The notes under the pieces were generated by a model, which saw only the letters and a list, made by a program, of their open reading frames with translations, had not been told where the DNA came from and searched no databases. The translations under genes were made by a program, and so were the position numbers. 23,958 nucleotides of DNA from contig JADJOY010000051.1 in assembly GCA_016713535.1 (NCBI GenBank), positions 1 through 23,958 of the forward strand, read 5' to 3'. How positions within the stretch are numbered: the first letter of the stretch is position 1; each line of letters opens with the position of its first letter. Below are positions 1 to 5,592 of the stretch, piece by piece. This DNA is from JADJOY01 sp016713535 [NCBI: Deltaproteobacteria bacterium]. GTDB lineage: Bacteria > JADJOY01.

Positions 1-4
1 ATCG

Positions 5-433
5 ATGCGAAGGAACACTTGGCTGTGGGTGGCTTATGTGGCGGCGGTGCTGACGCTGGCAGCGGCGGCGCCGAGCTGGGCGGGGTACGTGCGGGGGCGG
101 GTGACGATCAACGGCAATCCGGCGGCCGATGGATCGCTCGTCACCTGCAAGGACTCGCGAGCGGCGGGGCCGTACCCGAACAGCCTGACGGCGGGCGGCG
201 ACTACTACTGCCAGCCCGAGGCGGTGGCGGGGCCGGTGTCGATCGTGGTGAACGGGATGTCGATGGGCATCTGCCCGATTCCCGTGCCGGCGAGCGGCGA
301 GGTGGTGTGCAACGTCACCTCGACCGGCGGGCCCGGCTGGTGCGGGTCGGTCGGCGAGGTCACCGCGCTCCTCGCGCCGGCGGCGCCGATGCTCGCCGGG
401 GTGATCCGGCGGGGTCGGAGGCGGGGCCGGTGA
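5..433 (+). CDS. Small secreted protein with Cys-containing beta-type domain
   Basis: The 142-residue product has a clear signal peptide (basic MRRN, then a hydrophobic stretch to about residue 26, ending ...APSWAG). The mature domain, about residues 27-110, contains the motif INGNPA, a pair VTCKDSR, a segment PYP..L..GG.YYC and VSIVVNG. The end is a short hydrophobic stretch followed by RRGRRRGR, which could anchor or sort the protein at the membrane. The same domain recurs at the C-terminus of the product of 8111-9230 (minus), with matching INGNPA, DSR, PYPS and GDYVC positions. The fold resembles carboxypeptidase-regulatory-like beta-sandwich domains, but that is inference. The function is unknown. 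The ATG at 5 lies at the window edge, so no ribosome binding site can be checked and an earlier start cannot be excluded. Confidence 0.75.
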   Translation: MRRNTWLWVAYVAAVLTLAAAAPSWAGYVRGRVTINGNPAADGSLVTCKDSRAAGPYPNSLTAGGDYYCQPEAVAGPVSIVVNGMSMGICPIPVPASGEVVCNVTSTGGPGWCGSVGEVTALLAPAAPMLAGVIRRGRRRGR

Positions 434-441
434 GGGGGCGG

Positions 442-511
442 TTGTAAAGCACTTGCTATACAAAATCGTAAAGCAACTGCTTTACAAATTTGTACGGCTA
501 CAGCTTTACAG
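442..511. repeat. Three 22-bp palindromes at exact 24-bp spacing (operator-like array)
   Basis: Dyads occupy 442-463, 466-487 and 490-511. The middle one has perfect arms (GTAAAGCA, AC centre, TGCTTTAC). The first has one arm mismatch and the third is more degenerate. The block is an AT-rich island in a very GC-rich window and begins 8 bp after the stop of the 5-433 gene. Each unit could form a hairpin in RNA or bind a dimeric regulator as DNA. No coding start lies close enough to make it an obvious promoter operator. Confidence 0.7.
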
Positions 512-923
512 GCCGGTTTGGGCCGGATTCCACCGCGAAAAGCGGCAAAACTGGGCCTCCAGGGCCGGCTTTTCGGGGCATTTCCCGCGGGAAATCGGGC
601 GGAATTCGGGTGAAATCGGGGTGGGTTCGGGGGCGGATCGGGTACGGATTCGGGCGCGATCGGATGGGGTGGGCGCGGACGTGGCGGCGGCGAGGGACCG
701 CCGCCCTCCACCGGGGTGGGGGCGGCGTACCGGGATCGACGGGAGAGGCGGTGGTGCGGCGGCGCGGGGGGGGGGGGGGGGCGCGGCGGGGCCCCGGCGG
801 GGGGGGGGGTATCGCCGGTCGCGCGACGCGCGACCCTCCGGGGGGCGCATCGCGGCGCGGTGCCGTTAGAGTAGGACCGGATCGCGGACTGAGGCCGCCC
901 CAGACCTCGGACGGGTGGGTGAT
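512..923. other. Non-coding spacer with G-rich runs and REP-like debris
   Basis: No convincing gene is seen. Bases 585-665 are a degenerate run of ATCGGG/ATTCGGG-type words. REP-like elements follow at 686-839 (listed separately). Poly-G tracts of 16 (766-781) and 11 (799-809) interrupt one of them. Open frames crossing this stretch are Arg/Gly/Pro-rich translations of the repeats and lack any recognisable domain. Confidence 0.6.
686..839. repeat. REP-like elements (two hairpins plus shared leader)
   Basis: Element one has stem GGCGGC (686-691) / GCCGCC (700-705) followed by CTCC at 706-709. Element two has stem GTCGCGCG (818-825) / CGCGCGAC (827-834) followed by CCTCC at 835-839. Between them lies the leader module (about 727-815: GGGATCGACGGGA ... 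GTATCGCCGG) that also precedes elements at 2511, 3442, 9653 and 23743. Here the leader is interrupted by G-rich insertions. Confidence 0.75.
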
Positions 924-1193
924 ATGCGCTGGCAAGACCACCTCACGCGGGACCCGGCGATCTGCGGAGGTCAGCCCGTCATCAAGGGAACGCGCGTGCT
1001 GCTCCGGACGGTGCTCGGGTACCTGGCCACCGGCGACGCGGCGGAGACGATCCTCGCGGACTTTCCCTCGTTGATGGCGGAGGATGTCCGCGCGGTGATC
1101 GCTTTCGCGGCAGGCTCTGCGAGCGAAGACCTCCCCGCTCCGCCGGCCGACCCCTTCGGCGCCCTCTGTGATTCGGCGGCCGTGAGGCTTTGA
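924..1193 (+). CDS. DUF433 family protein, antitoxin-like
   Basis: The 89-residue product begins MRWQDHLTRDPAICGG and contains the DUF433 hallmark QPVIKGTRV at about residues 17-25, followed by a helical region with ILADFPSLMAEDVRAVIAFA, where DUF433 proteins usually have a ...YP.L...DV..AL.YA motif. Family knowledge: DUF433 proteins are small winged-helix antitoxins, usually encoded directly upstream of a DUF5615 PIN-like toxin. No such toxin follows here. The next gene is a convergent second DUF433 gene 16 bp away. The ATG at 924 is preferred over an in-frame GTG at 915 because family members begin close to the WQD(R/H) segment. It may be an orphan antitoxin or a regulator. Confidence 0.8.
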   Translation: MRWQDHLTRDPAICGGQPVIKGTRVLLRTVLGYLATGDAAETILADFPSLMAEDVRAVIAFAAGSASEDLPAPPADPFGALCDSAAVRL

Positions 1194-1209
1194 GTCCCGA
1201 ACCGCAACC

Positions 1210-1452
1210 TCACGCGGCGTTCTCGCTGGCGATCACGCGCTCCTGGGCGAGCAGCGCGGCGTATTGCAGGCATGCGAGGACGTCTTCCCGTGCGAGTGTC
1301 GGGTAGGCCCGAAGCACCTCGTCGATTCCGTCGCCATTCCCGAGGAGCTGCACGACCAGCCACGCCATGACCCGCGTGCCCTTGATGTGCGCCTGGCCGT
1401 GACAGACGTTGGGATCGACGCCGATTCGGTCGAGGAGGGCAGGGGTGCTCAT
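1210..1452 (-). CDS. DUF433 family protein, antitoxin-like (second copy)
   Basis: This 80-residue product carries the DUF433 signature IGVDPNVCHGQAHIKGTRV near the N-terminus and AYPTLAREDVLACLQYAA in the second half, a closer family match than its convergent neighbour at 924-1193. A GGGAGGG sequence lies about 5-11 bases upstream of the ATG, and the start overlaps the stop of a 15-codon ORF (ATGA), so translation is probably coupled. It is the last gene of the minus-strand toxin-antitoxin cluster (higB, higA, orphan antitoxin, micro-ORF, this gene). No DUF5615 toxin follows; downstream is the 3' end of the convergent DUF433 gene. The two DUF433 proteins are clearly different sequences, so this is not a recent duplication. 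Confidence 0.83.
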   Translation of the reverse strand: MSTPALLDRIGVDPNVCHGQAHIKGTRVMAWLVVQLLGNGDGIDEVLRAYPTLAREDVLACLQYAALLAQERVIASENAA

Positions 1453-1496
1453 GCGGTCCCTCCCTGCGAGTACTCGGTCCAGACGAGCTCGGTCAT
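1449..1496 (-). CDS. 15-residue micro-ORF bridging two antitoxin genes
   Basis: The frame reads MTELVWTEYSQGGTA and stops. Its ATG overlaps the TGA of the upstream antitoxin-like gene, and its own TGA overlaps the ATG of the downstream DUF433 gene; both junctions are the 4-base ATGA type. The Shine-Dalgarno for DUF433 (GGGAGGG) lies inside it. It may be a coupling peptide, or the start and end of a toxin gene that lost its middle in frame. Expression cannot be judged from sequence. Confidence 0.4.
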   Translation of the reverse strand: MTELVWTEYSQGGTA

Positions 1497-1795
1497 CGCG
1501 TCCGGCTGAACCGGCGGCGGACCTCTCCGTGAGAGACGACGCGCCCGCTGTCGGCGTCCGCGAGCCCGGCTTCGATCTTCTTCTTCCGGACGTCCACGCG
1601 GTCTTGAGCGCCCAGCGCTGCGTCGATCGCGGGGTCCTCGACCCAGGTGCCGGCGATGTCGCTCAGGTCACGGAGCGGCCGATCGAGCCCGCCGCGTCCC
1701 CGACCGTCGACGAGCGCTTTCGGGGTGGACTCCTCGTGCGGCTTCCGGCGGGCTCGACGGCCTCGACGCGCGGTCTTGTCGACGGTCTTGGGCAT
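1493..1795 (-). CDS. Orphan antitoxin-like protein
   Basis: The 100-residue product starts MPKTVDK, has a very basic N-terminal stretch (ARRGRRARRK), and then contains DLSDIAGTWVEDPAIDAAL, a pattern common at the C-terminus of VapB/AbrB-type and Phd-type antitoxins, which wrap around their toxin through this segment. The last third (IEAGLADADSGRVVSHGEV) matches the ending common in ParD/RelB/Phd-like antitoxins. The two patterns in series suggest a composite or fused antitoxin tail. It lies 52 bp downstream of higA on the same strand, with no toxin gene of its own. The stop overlaps the ATG of the micro-ORF at 1496. The family assignment is by motif only. Confidence 0.6.
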   Translation of the reverse strand: MPKTVDKTARRGRRARRKPHEESTPKALVDGRGRGGLDRPLRDLSDIAGTWVEDPAIDAALGAQDRVDVRKKKIEAGLADADSGRVVSHGEVRRRFSRTR

Positions 1796-1847
1796 GCTCG
1801 TCGATCGGGTCGGTGGTTCGGAGGGGGGCGGGTGTGTCGATCGCGGC

Positions 1848-2147
1848 TCAGGCGGCTCGCTCGTGCCAGGGTTTGATGCGCGCGAGGGTCTTTTTGAGGG
1901 CGCGCTGGGCGACCTCGGTGTCGTGGGCGGCCTGGGCGCGTAGCCAGTAGCCGTCGGAGAGGCCGAAAAAGCGGCAGAGCCGCAGGTCGGTGTCTGCGGT
2001 GATGGCGCGCCGGCCGGCGACGATCTCGCCGATCCGCTGCGCCGGCACGCTGATCTCCTTGGCGAGCCGGTACTGCGAGATCTGCATGGGTACGAGGAAC
2101 TCCTCGCGGAGGAGCTCACCCGGGGTGACGGGCTTGGGCGTGGGCAT
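1848..2147 (-). CDS. higA: HigA-family antitoxin, XRE-type helix-turn-helix
   Basis: The 99-residue product begins MPTPKPVTPGELLREEFLVPMQIS and continues with an XRE helix-turn-helix (about residues 23-60: YRLAKEISVPAQRIGEIVAGRRAIT) and a C-terminal helical region with LRLCRFFGLSDGYWLRAQ. This is the standard HigA/VapI antitoxin layout and length. It should bind and neutralise HigB and repress the operon. It starts 14 bp after the higB stop, with GAGGAG overlapping that stop as ribosome binding site, so toxin and antitoxin are co-transcribed in the toxin-first order typical of hig loci. Confidence 0.93.
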   Translation of the reverse strand: MPTPKPVTPGELLREEFLVPMQISQYRLAKEISVPAQRIGEIVAGRRAITADTDLRLCRFFGLSDGYWLRAQAAHDTEVAQRALKKTLARIKPWHERAA

Positions 2148-2161
2148 GATGGTGGGTCTCC

Positions 2162-2440
2162 TCAGTGGTAGTCGACGATCTCGACGTCGTGCGCACCCGT
2201 GGAGGTCCAGCGGAAGCAGACGCGGAACTGGTCGTTGATCCGGATGCTGAACTGTCCCTTCCTGTCGCCCCGCAGCGCCTCCAAGCGGTTGCCGGGTGGG
2301 ATGCGGAGGTCGTCGAGGCGACCGGCGATCTCGAGCTGTCGGAGCTTCCGGCGCGCGACCGCCTCGATGGCGACGAACCGCCGGACGCTGTCACCTCGCG
2401 CGAGCGCCTGGGTCTCGCTGCACTTGAACGACGCGATCAC
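2162..2440 (-). CDS. higB: HigB-like toxin, RelE/ParE superfamily
   Basis: The 92-residue product has the HigB (plasmid maintenance killer) pattern: MIASFKCSETQAL at the N-terminus, helices with AVARRKLRQLE, IPPGNRLEALRGDRKGQFSIRINDQFRVCFRW in the core, and a terminal VEIVDYH. HigB toxins are ribosome-dependent mRNA interferases that act in the cytoplasm. The conserved R.(x)LRGDRKG...NDQ.RVCF.W and the final DYH are intact, so the toxin looks functional. The start is GTG at 2440, with a probable promoter immediately upstream. higA follows after 14 bp. Confidence 0.92.
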   Translation of the reverse strand: MIASFKCSETQALARGDSVRRFVAIEAVARRKLRQLEIAGRLDDLRIPPGNRLEALRGDRKGQFSIRINDQFRVCFRWTSTGAHDVEIVDYH

Positions 2441-2446
2441 GTACGA

Positions 2447-2491
2447 CTAGTAACGCTGGGCGTGATTAACGTCAAGCGTGATCAAGGTCGG
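2447..2491 (-). promoter_or_regulatory. higBA promoter: Probable higBA promoter and operator
   Basis: On the minus strand TTGACG (2475-2470) and TACTAG (2452-2447) are separated by 17 bp. Two adjacent 16-bp direct repeats, each starting GCGTGAT, cover 2460-2475 and 2476-2491 on the plus strand and match at about 12 of 16 positions, overlapping the -35 box. This fits autorepression by HigA. The -10 ends 6 bases before the GTG, so the transcript may be nearly leaderless. The -10 match is weak (3 of 6). Confidence 0.45.
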
Positions 2492-2510
2492 GGCGCGCTG
2501 AGCACGATTG

Positions 2511-2586
2511 GCGGCGTACCGGGATCGACGGGATGGGTGGTGGTGCGTCGTCGCGTATCGGCGGCCCGCCGGGAGGCGGGCCCTCC
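2511..2586. repeat. REP-like element with leader module
   Basis: The leader (GTACCGGGATCGACGGGA ... GTATCGGCGG) is followed by a hairpin with stem GCCCGCC (2564-2570) / GGCGGGC (2575-2581) and CCTCC. It lies 18 bp beyond the 3' end of the nucleotidyltransferase gene. Confidence 0.8.
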
Positions 2587-2604
2587 GAAGGCGGCGGTCG
2601 GGGC

Positions 2605-3138
2605 CTATTCGTCCGGTTCGAGGTCGTGTCCCGTCGCGCGTCGCAGGGCTTCGGCGTGGGTGGCGAGGAAGAGGCGGTCCTTGGGGCGTCCGGCGAGCGC
2701 TTTGGATCGGACGATGTGCTCGAGGGCGGCGGCGGGGATCGAGGTGCCTTCGAGCTCGAACTCGCGGCGGCTCGCCCAGGCCTCGTCGAAGGTGTAGCCG
2801 GACATCACCAGGGACAGGTCCACGCGATAGCGATCGGGGCTGATCGCGCTGACGAGTGCGCGGCGTTCGATCACGCGCTCGGCCAGCAGGCGGTCGAGCG
2901 GTTCGCCGAGCGGTTCACCGGCGGCCTCGAGCGCGAAGCCGGCAGTGCGCGCAGCCGTCCACGCTTCGAGCTCGTTCGCGGGGTCGAGCGGGAGGAAGAG
3001 ATCGCAGTCCTCGGTGCCGAAGAGCGTGCCGGTGTCGTGGCCGTAGAGGTTGGCCGACCACACACCGATGCCGACGAACCGGACGCCTCGGTCGTGGAAC
3101 GCCTTCACGAGCGCGAGCACCGGGTCGGTGATCGTCAT
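2605..3138 (-). CDS. MNT-type nucleotidyltransferase domain protein
   Basis: The 177-residue product has the layout of small nucleotidyltransferases of the DUF6036/AbiEii-like group. It has a glycine-containing loop FVGIGVWSANLYG at residues 21-33, an acidic pair EDCDLFL with D44 and D46 as likely metal ligands, a third acidic residue D107 in YRVDLSL, and a C-terminal IVRSKALAGRPKDRLFL resembling the K..AGR.KD motif of the family. Such enzymes transfer nucleotides to proteins or tRNA and are often toxin or antitoxin components. The ATG at 3138 overlaps the stop of the 74-residue protein upstream (ATGA), so the two are translationally coupled. Earlier in-frame starts would run through that neighbour and are rejected. 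Confidence 0.75.
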   Translation of the reverse strand: MTITDPVLALVKAFHDRGVRFVGIGVWSANLYGHDTGTLFGTEDCDLFLPLDPANELEAWTAARTAGFALEAAGEPLGEPLDRLLAERVIERRALVSAISPDRYRVDLSLVMSGYTFDEAWASRREFELEGTSIPAAALEHIVRSKALAGRPKDRLFLATHAEALRRATGHDLEPDE

Positions 3139-3359
3139 CGGACGCGGACGACCTTCGCGCGGCGCTCGCGGGCGCGGCGCATTGCGCGCACCACCCAGCT
3201 CTTGTCGGCGCCGTTTCCGTTCTCGGGGAGGGCCTCGACGCGGGCGATGGCTGCCAGATAGGCGGGACCGAGCGTCACCGGGACGGTGCCATCGCCGAGC
3301 GCTTCCTCCCACGCCTCGGGTGGGGCTTCGGGCGGGTGCGGCTCGATCGTGGGTGCCAT
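3135..3359 (-). CDS. Small basic protein coupled to nucleotidyltransferase
   Basis: The 74-residue product, starting MAPTIEPHPPEAPPEAWEEAL, is not recognised. It has a Pro/Glu-rich acidic N-terminus, a middle segment VTLGPAYLAAIARVEAL likely to form a helix, and a strongly basic C-terminus (RRARERRAKVVRVR) that could bind nucleic acid. The ATGA overlap with the nucleotidyltransferase gene downstream implies a functional pair, for example antitoxin and toxin, but this is inference from gene order. A larger open frame upstream of the ATG at 3359 runs through repeat DNA and has no domain, so the short form was chosen. Confidence 0.6.
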   Translation of the reverse strand: MAPTIEPHPPEAPPEAWEEALGDGTVPVTLGPAYLAAIARVEALPENGNGADKSWVVRAMRRARERRAKVVRVR

Positions 3360-3441
3360 GCGCGCGATCTTACCCGCTCGGCCGGCGAGCGGAAGCGGAA
3401 GAACGCGGCGCGGCCCAAGGCGCGCCCGCCTGGCCGGGGAT

Positions 3442-3657
3442 GGGGGCGGCGTACTGGGATCGACGGGATCGGCGACGGGGCGTCGTCGCGTATCGGCGGT
3501 CGCGCGACCCTCCGGGGCTGGGATCGCGATCGACGGGCTGGAGGGCCGCGATCCTTCGCGGCCGGGGGGATCGATCGGATCGAACGCTGCGGCGGCGAGG
3601 GACCGCCGCCCTCCAGGGGTGGATCGAGCGGCGTGGAGGGCCGCGATCCTTCGCGGC
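3442..3657. repeat. Cluster of four REP-like hairpins
   Basis: The leader module (3442-3502) precedes a shortened palindrome GGTCGCGCGACC with CCTCC. It is followed by a direct element at 3538-3563 (GGAGG head, stem GCCGCGA/TCGCGGC), an inverted element at 3591-3614 (stem GGCGGC/GCCGCC, then CTCC) and another direct GCCGCGA-stem element at 3634-3657. The gap 3360-3667 holds nothing else recognisable. Confidence 0.8.
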
Positions 3658-3667
3658 CGCGGCCGCG

Positions 3668-4012
3668 CTACCAGGCGGTGGCGAGCCTCGCGTTGCCGCG
3701 GGTCTCGGAGTCGGCGGCGAGGTCGGGGTCGCTGAAGACGGCGTCGATCGAGGGGAAGTTGGCGAGCTGCTGCAGCGTGAACACCGAGGGCGGCATGAGC
3801 GAGAACTCGCCGGCCTCGTCCATGGCGCCGCCCGGGAACACGTGGAAGCCGTGGCACGGCCGTCGCCGCCCGAGCCGGTCGGCTACCGCGGCGACGAGCC
3901 GGTCCGCGAAAGATCCGGGGTCGTAACCAGAAACCCGGACTTCGTGGTATCCAGTCCTCGGGTGGCCGTCGCTTCGACGGCGCGGTCGCATCGGTCGCCA
4001 GGATGGGATCAC
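3668..4012 (-). pseudogene. Internally deleted duplicate of the Nudix hydrolase gene
   Basis: Bases 3668-3851 match the gene at 9878-10659 in two blocks: GFHVFPGGAMD joined directly to EAGEFSLMPPSVFTLQQLANFPSIDAVFSDPDLAAD and the same ending RLATAW. About 460 bp that include the Nudix box are missing, and the join keeps the frame. The first half of the 114-residue frame (to about residue 53) is unrelated to the parent gene. Without the REVFEEAG catalytic motif it cannot be a Nudix enzyme. It retains GGGG at 3752-3755 where the long copy has GGG, which shows the ancestral reading frame. Confidence 0.8.
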
Positions 4013-4088
4013 CTGATGACGATGAATATCGGCACGTCGGCTGACCGATCCTCCGAGTGGTGCGCCAGACGAGGACGTTTCATGGGGC

Positions 4089-5558
4089 GTGCCTTCGCGC
4101 CGCCCCGTGCAGACCGCCGCCGAACGAGGGAGCCTCGACCCGCGGGCGCAGAACCGGCGCCACCGTTTTTCGCGCTCGGCTCCGCCCCCGACGAGGGGAT
4201 GGGCGACCCCGTCGCTCCTGTTGGCGTTGGTGCTCGCTGTACCGGCACGCGCTCAGGTCGGGCGCTTCGACGTGGCCATCAGCTCGGCGCCGAGTCCGGT
4301 GGGCGCGGGCGCCCGGGCCGCCGGAGTCGCCGGTGCGTTCATCGCGCTGGCCGACGACGCCACCGCCGCGTCGTGGAACCCGGGCGGGCTCGTACAGCTC
4401 GAGCGACCGGAAGCGTCCGCGGTGGCACTGGGCGCCTTCCAGTCCGACCGCGTTCCCGATCGAGCCACGGAAGACGAGGATGGATACCGACTCGATCGCG
4501 TGTTCGACGGCGATGCGGCTAGCGGGCGACTCAACTACCTGAGCGCGGCGCTGCCGTTCGCGTGGGCGACCCGAAACGCCGTCGTGTCACTCAACTACCA
4601 ACAGACCTTCGCGTTCGATCGCGGGTTTTCGCTGTACCACGAAGAGACCACCTCCGACTCGCGCCAGACGTCCTCCACGCGCTTCGAACAAGAGGGTGCC
4701 CTCTACGCCGTTTCTCCGGCGTTCGCCGTGGAGCTCACGCCCGAGCTCTCCATCGGATCGGCCGTCAATTTCTGGCTGGACGGTGTGGGACGCTCGACCG
4801 CGTGGAGCAGTCGCTCGGAGTACATCACCACGCTCGAATTCGACGGCACTCGCGAGTCGCACTCCACCGTCTACACGAGGAACGATCTGTTCCGCGGCAC
4901 CAACGCGACCTTCGGCGTGCTGTGGAAGGCGACCACCTCAGCACGCCTCGGTGCGGTGGTGAAGCTGCCGTTCGAGGCCAGCTTCCGCAGCGTGACCGAC
5001 GGGTACACCGATGGAGTCCTCGGGGCGGAGCGGCGCGCGCGGCTACGGATGCACCTGCCGCTGCAGTTCGGCCTCGGTGGGGCGCTCGCGCCGAGCGACG
5101 CGGTGCGGATCTCGCTCGATGTGACGCACGTGCGGTGGGGCGATTTCCGGCTGTCCGACGGTGACTCGAACGAGTACCTGATCAGCGGTGACCCGGTCAG
5201 CACGTCGAATCCGCTTTACCCGCCCGATGGTCCACCAGGTGGCTACCACGTCGACGCGGTCACCACGGTGCGCGCGGGCGCCGAGTACCTGTATCGCGTC
5301 GAGCCGCTCGCGCTCGCGTTCCGGCTCGGCCTGCTCTACGACCCGGAGCCGAGCCGAGGGGTGCCCGAGGACGCCTACGGCGGGGCCGCGGGGTTCGGCG
5401 TGAGCTGGGGATCGGCCAGCTTCGATCTGGCGTATCAGATTCGCGTCGCCCGTCAGGTGGACGGCGTCGCCGTGCTGCGAAATCTGCTCAGCCAACCTAG
5501 AAACACGATCGATTTCGAGCAGCACGATGTTTACGGTTCGGTGATCGTTTACTTCTGA
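4089..5558 (+). CDS. Outer-membrane protein, FadL/OMPP1-like barrel
   Basis: The 489-residue product has a long N-terminal extension, then a hydrophobic signal (SLLLALVLAVPARAQ, about residues 42-56). The mature start shows the hallmark GAGARAAGVAGAFIALADDATAASWNPGGL at residues 72-101, typical of FadL/OMPP1 and PorV-like barrels. Alternating hydrophobic strands follow, and the C-terminus YGSVIVYF ends in Phe, as expected for BAM-dependent assembly. These proteins form outer-membrane channels for hydrophobic substrates or support secretion. The start is GTG at 4089; no in-frame ATG precedes the signal, so the true start may lie further in. A secreted protease gene follows after 34 bp, suggesting an operon. 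Confidence 0.87.
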   Translation: MPSRRPVQTAAERGSLDPRAQNRRHRFSRSAPPPTRGWATPSLLLALVLAVPARAQVGRFDVAISSAPSPVGAGARAAGVAGAFIALADDATAASWNPGGLVQLERPEASAVALGAFQSDRVPDRATEDEDGYRLDRVFDGDAASGRLNYLSAALPFAWATRNAVVSLNYQQTFAFDRGFSLYHEETTSDSRQTSSTRFEQEGALYAVSPAFAVELTPELSIGSAVNFWLDGVGRSTAWSSRSEYITTLEFDGTRESHSTVYTRNDLFRGTNATFGVLWKATTSARLGAVVKLPFEASFRSVTDGYTDGVLGAERRARLRMHLPLQFGLGGALAPSDAVRISLDVTHVRWGDFRLSDGDSNEYLISGDPVSTSNPLYPPDGPPGGYHVDAVTTVRAGAEYLYRVEPLALAFRLGLLYDPEPSRGVPEDAYGGAAGFGVSWGSASFDLAYQIRVARQVDGVAVLRNLLSQPRNTIDFEQHDVYGSVIVYF

Positions 5559-5592
5559 CGGCGCGTTCGCCTCGACCACTGATCGTGCCTCG

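Noticed and set aside
585-665. G-quadruplex or telomere-like repeat in the ATCGGG-rich stretch.
   Set aside because: The G runs are separated by irregular loops, mostly longer than those of canonical quadruplexes, and the unit is not regular.
490-1074. 194-codon plus-strand open frame crossing the first repeat cluster.
   Set aside because: It has Arg/Gly-rich repeat translation and overlaps the DUF433 gene out of frame.
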